Part shown: piece by piece, positions 5,807 to 6,674 of the stretch | How positions within the stretch are numbered: position 1 is the first letter of the stretch | Layout: every line of letters starts with the position of its first letter | NCBI GenBank assembly: GCA_944391365.1 | Contig: CALXTH010000179.1 | Span: forward strand, 1 to 6,674 | Direction of reading: 5' to 3' | DNA: 6,674 bases | Origin: an uncultured Alphaproteobacteria bacterium | GTDB taxonomy: Bacteria > Pseudomonadota > Alphaproteobacteria > RF32 > CAG-239 | The notes under the pieces: model-generated | The model's input: only the letters and a program-made list of their open reading frames with translations | Told to the model about the DNA's origin: nothing | The model's database searches: none | Made by a program: the position numbers and the translations under genes

Positions 5807-6456
5807 ATTTCAAATATACTTGCACAGGAACAGGGTATTCCGGTGGCAGCGGAGATAGTTGTAGCGGAAAATATAAAAAATGCAGCTGTAAAAGCGGCTA
5901 TAAATGGAGTAATGGTTCTTGTAAAAAAGAATCTTGTTTATCTTCTTACAAATATACCTGTACAGGTACCGGCTACGCCGGAGGCTCGGGCACATCCTGC
6001 GAGAACAAATACACCCAATGTAACTGTATCAGCGGTTATGAATGGAAAAACGGCCTTTGCCAAAAAACACTAAACGGAGCACAAGAAGATTTGTACTACT
6101 GCAACGGCACTGTTGTAGGTGTCCGCGCAAGCGGCATGGATTTCTATGTTGCCATGAATGATATTGGAGGTCAAATGGACTGGAATAGTGCTAAAGAAAG
6201 ATGCCAAAATTACTCATTCTGCGACAATGTTAAAGGAGTTTTACCGACCAGAGAACAACTGGTTACAATTCGTTACAAAAAATCTCGTATAAACGAACTG
6301 CTGATATCTTTTGGAGGACAAAAATTAACAGAAAACCTTTATTGGTCATCGACTGTTCATAGCTATACAAATTCAGGTTATGTCATTGACATGAATGGCT
6401 CCTACAACGACTGGAGTAAAGGTGATAATTTTGTCCGTCCAATACTCATTCCTTAA
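5779..6456 (+). CDS. Cysteine-rich repeat protein with C-terminal DUF1566-like domain; C-terminal fragment of the same gene
   Basis: 225 residues from ATG 5779, the first possible start after a stop at 5770-5772. There is no signal peptide and no good Shine-Dalgarno, although extracellular-type cysteine repeats begin at once, so the true N-terminus is almost certainly the preceding ORF. Residues 6-97 hold two tandem repeats with the core [FY]KYTCTGTGY-GGSG-SC, a C-x-C pair and SGY-W-NG-C. Residues about 104-225 resemble DUF1566 (Lcl C-terminal type, C-type-lectin-like fold): MDWNSAKERC, LPTREQLVTI, LYWSST, then VIDMNG and VRPI close to the end. Such domains occur in secreted or surface proteins of unknown ligand; adhesion or binding is inference. 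The stop is 13 bases before a strong terminator. If the frame break were healed, the protein would be about 287 residues. Confidence 0.82.
   Translation: MYEIACEKLDFKYTCTGTGYSGGSGDSCSGKYKKCSCKSGYKWSNGSCKKESCLSSYKYTCTGTGYAGGSGTSCENKYTQCNCISGYEWKNGLCQKTLNGAQEDLYYCNGTVVGVRASGMDFYVAMNDIGGQMDWNSAKERCQNYSFCDNVKGVLPTREQLVTIRYKKSRINELLISFGGQKLTENLYWSSTVHSYTNSGYVIDMNGSYNDWSKGDNFVRPILIP
5794..6069 (+). repeat. Two tandem cysteine-rich protein repeats
   Basis: Repeat 1 covers 5794-5934 (47 codons) and repeat 2 covers 5935-6069 (45 codons). The protein pattern is strongly shared: KYTCTGTGY, GGSG, SC, KY, C-x-C, SGY-W, NG-C. Synonymous positions differ greatly: repeat 1 uses mostly A- and T-ending codons (TGT, AAA, AGT), repeat 2 mostly C-ending ones (TAC, GGC, TGC). 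It is therefore an old or recombined duplication, not a recent copy. The spacing of the cysteines is loosely EGF- or TIL-like, but I assign no known domain. Confidence 0.8.
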
Positions 6457-6469
6457 CCTTAAAGAACAG

Positions 6470-6500
6470 AAAAGGAGCTCATAACCTGGCTCCTTTTTTT
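6470..6500 (+). terminator. Intrinsic terminator after the cysteine-rich gene
   Basis: AAAAGGAGC (6470-6478) pairs with GCTCCTTTT (6489-6497) around a ten-base loop, with the T-run continuing to 6500. It starts 13 bases after the stop codon at 6456. The flanking A-run could let it also work on the minus strand, though no minus-strand gene is in reach. Confidence 0.88.
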
Positions 6501-6630
6501 ATTTACCTCTCCTCACAACTCTCCCCTGTTTATACCGACTTCTCAAAAAGCAACAAACAAAATGAAAATCTCCCCAAAGAATCTGTTTTTCAAGGCCGGA
6601 GCAAAACCCGCCTCTTTTTTCATTTTTTAC

Positions 6631-6660
6631 TTGGCAAAAAGACAATTATTGTGCTATACC
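6631..6660 (+). promoter_or_regulatory. Promoter-like site pointing out of the right edge
   Basis: TTGGCA (6631-6636, five of six to consensus) is followed by an extended -10 TGC-TATACC (6652-6660) with 18-base spacing (17 if the hexamer is taken as CTATAC). The rest of 6501-6630 holds nothing coding. A weak hairpin GGC-C-GG/CC-C-GCC (6594-6612) followed by TCTTTTTT might be a poor terminator. The gene served by the promoter lies beyond 6674. Confidence 0.5.
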
Positions 6661-6674
6661 AAAATCACAAAACA

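Noticed and set aside
1..6674. CRISPR array, insertion sequence or prophage genes
   Set aside because: No regularly spaced direct repeats, transposase, integrase or phage-type ORFs are visible.

Overview
The window reads as chromosomal DNA of an alphaproteobacterium. The MiaA and DUF3108 proteins have alphaproteobacterial-style features (for example MQVYRDTPVLSA in MiaA and CDSRMEVFDGKRRF in the DUF3108 protein). The C,TGTGY,GGSG-type cysteine-rich repeats at the right end resemble secreted proteins I associate with uncultured, host-associated (gut) Alphaproteobacteria. The taxonomic placement is inference from remembered family features, not from a search.

Left block, minus strand (1-3002). 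From upstream to downstream: ddl (D-Ala-D-Ala ligase), miaA (tRNA dimethylallyltransferase) and mreB (actin-like rod-shape protein, cut by the window edge). The block pairs peptidoglycan precursor synthesis and cell-shape control with tRNA A37 modification. ddl and miaA are probably co-transcribed. mreB has an 88-base gap in front of it with a plausible promoter of its own.

Middle block, plus strand (3072-5250). It diverges from ddl across a 69-base intergenic region. It holds an exported DUF3108 protein followed four bases later by a U32-family protein of the YegQ/TrhP type, a presumed Fe-S protein for tRNA U34 hydroxylation.

Non-coding block (5251-5593). This is the most interesting part. 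A good promoter-like site (5300-5328) is followed by about 235 bases that fold on paper into a long closing helix enclosing three hairpins. A textbook intrinsic terminator (5529-5570) ends 23 bases before the next start codon. A 6-base alternative pairing could compete with both the first internal hairpin and the terminator's 5' arm, so the block looks like an attenuator or riboswitch-like leader, or a stand-alone small RNA.

Right block, plus strand (5594-6456). It encodes a cysteine-rich secreted protein: signal peptide, cysteine-rich N-terminal segment, two tandem repeats of about 46 residues, and a C-terminal DUF1566-like (C-type-lectin-like) domain. In this sequence the gene is split by a -1 frame break near 5773-5793, giving an N-terminal ORF with the signal peptide and an overlapping C-terminal ORF without one. 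A strong terminator (6470-6500) follows, and a promoter-like site (6631-6660) points out of the right edge.
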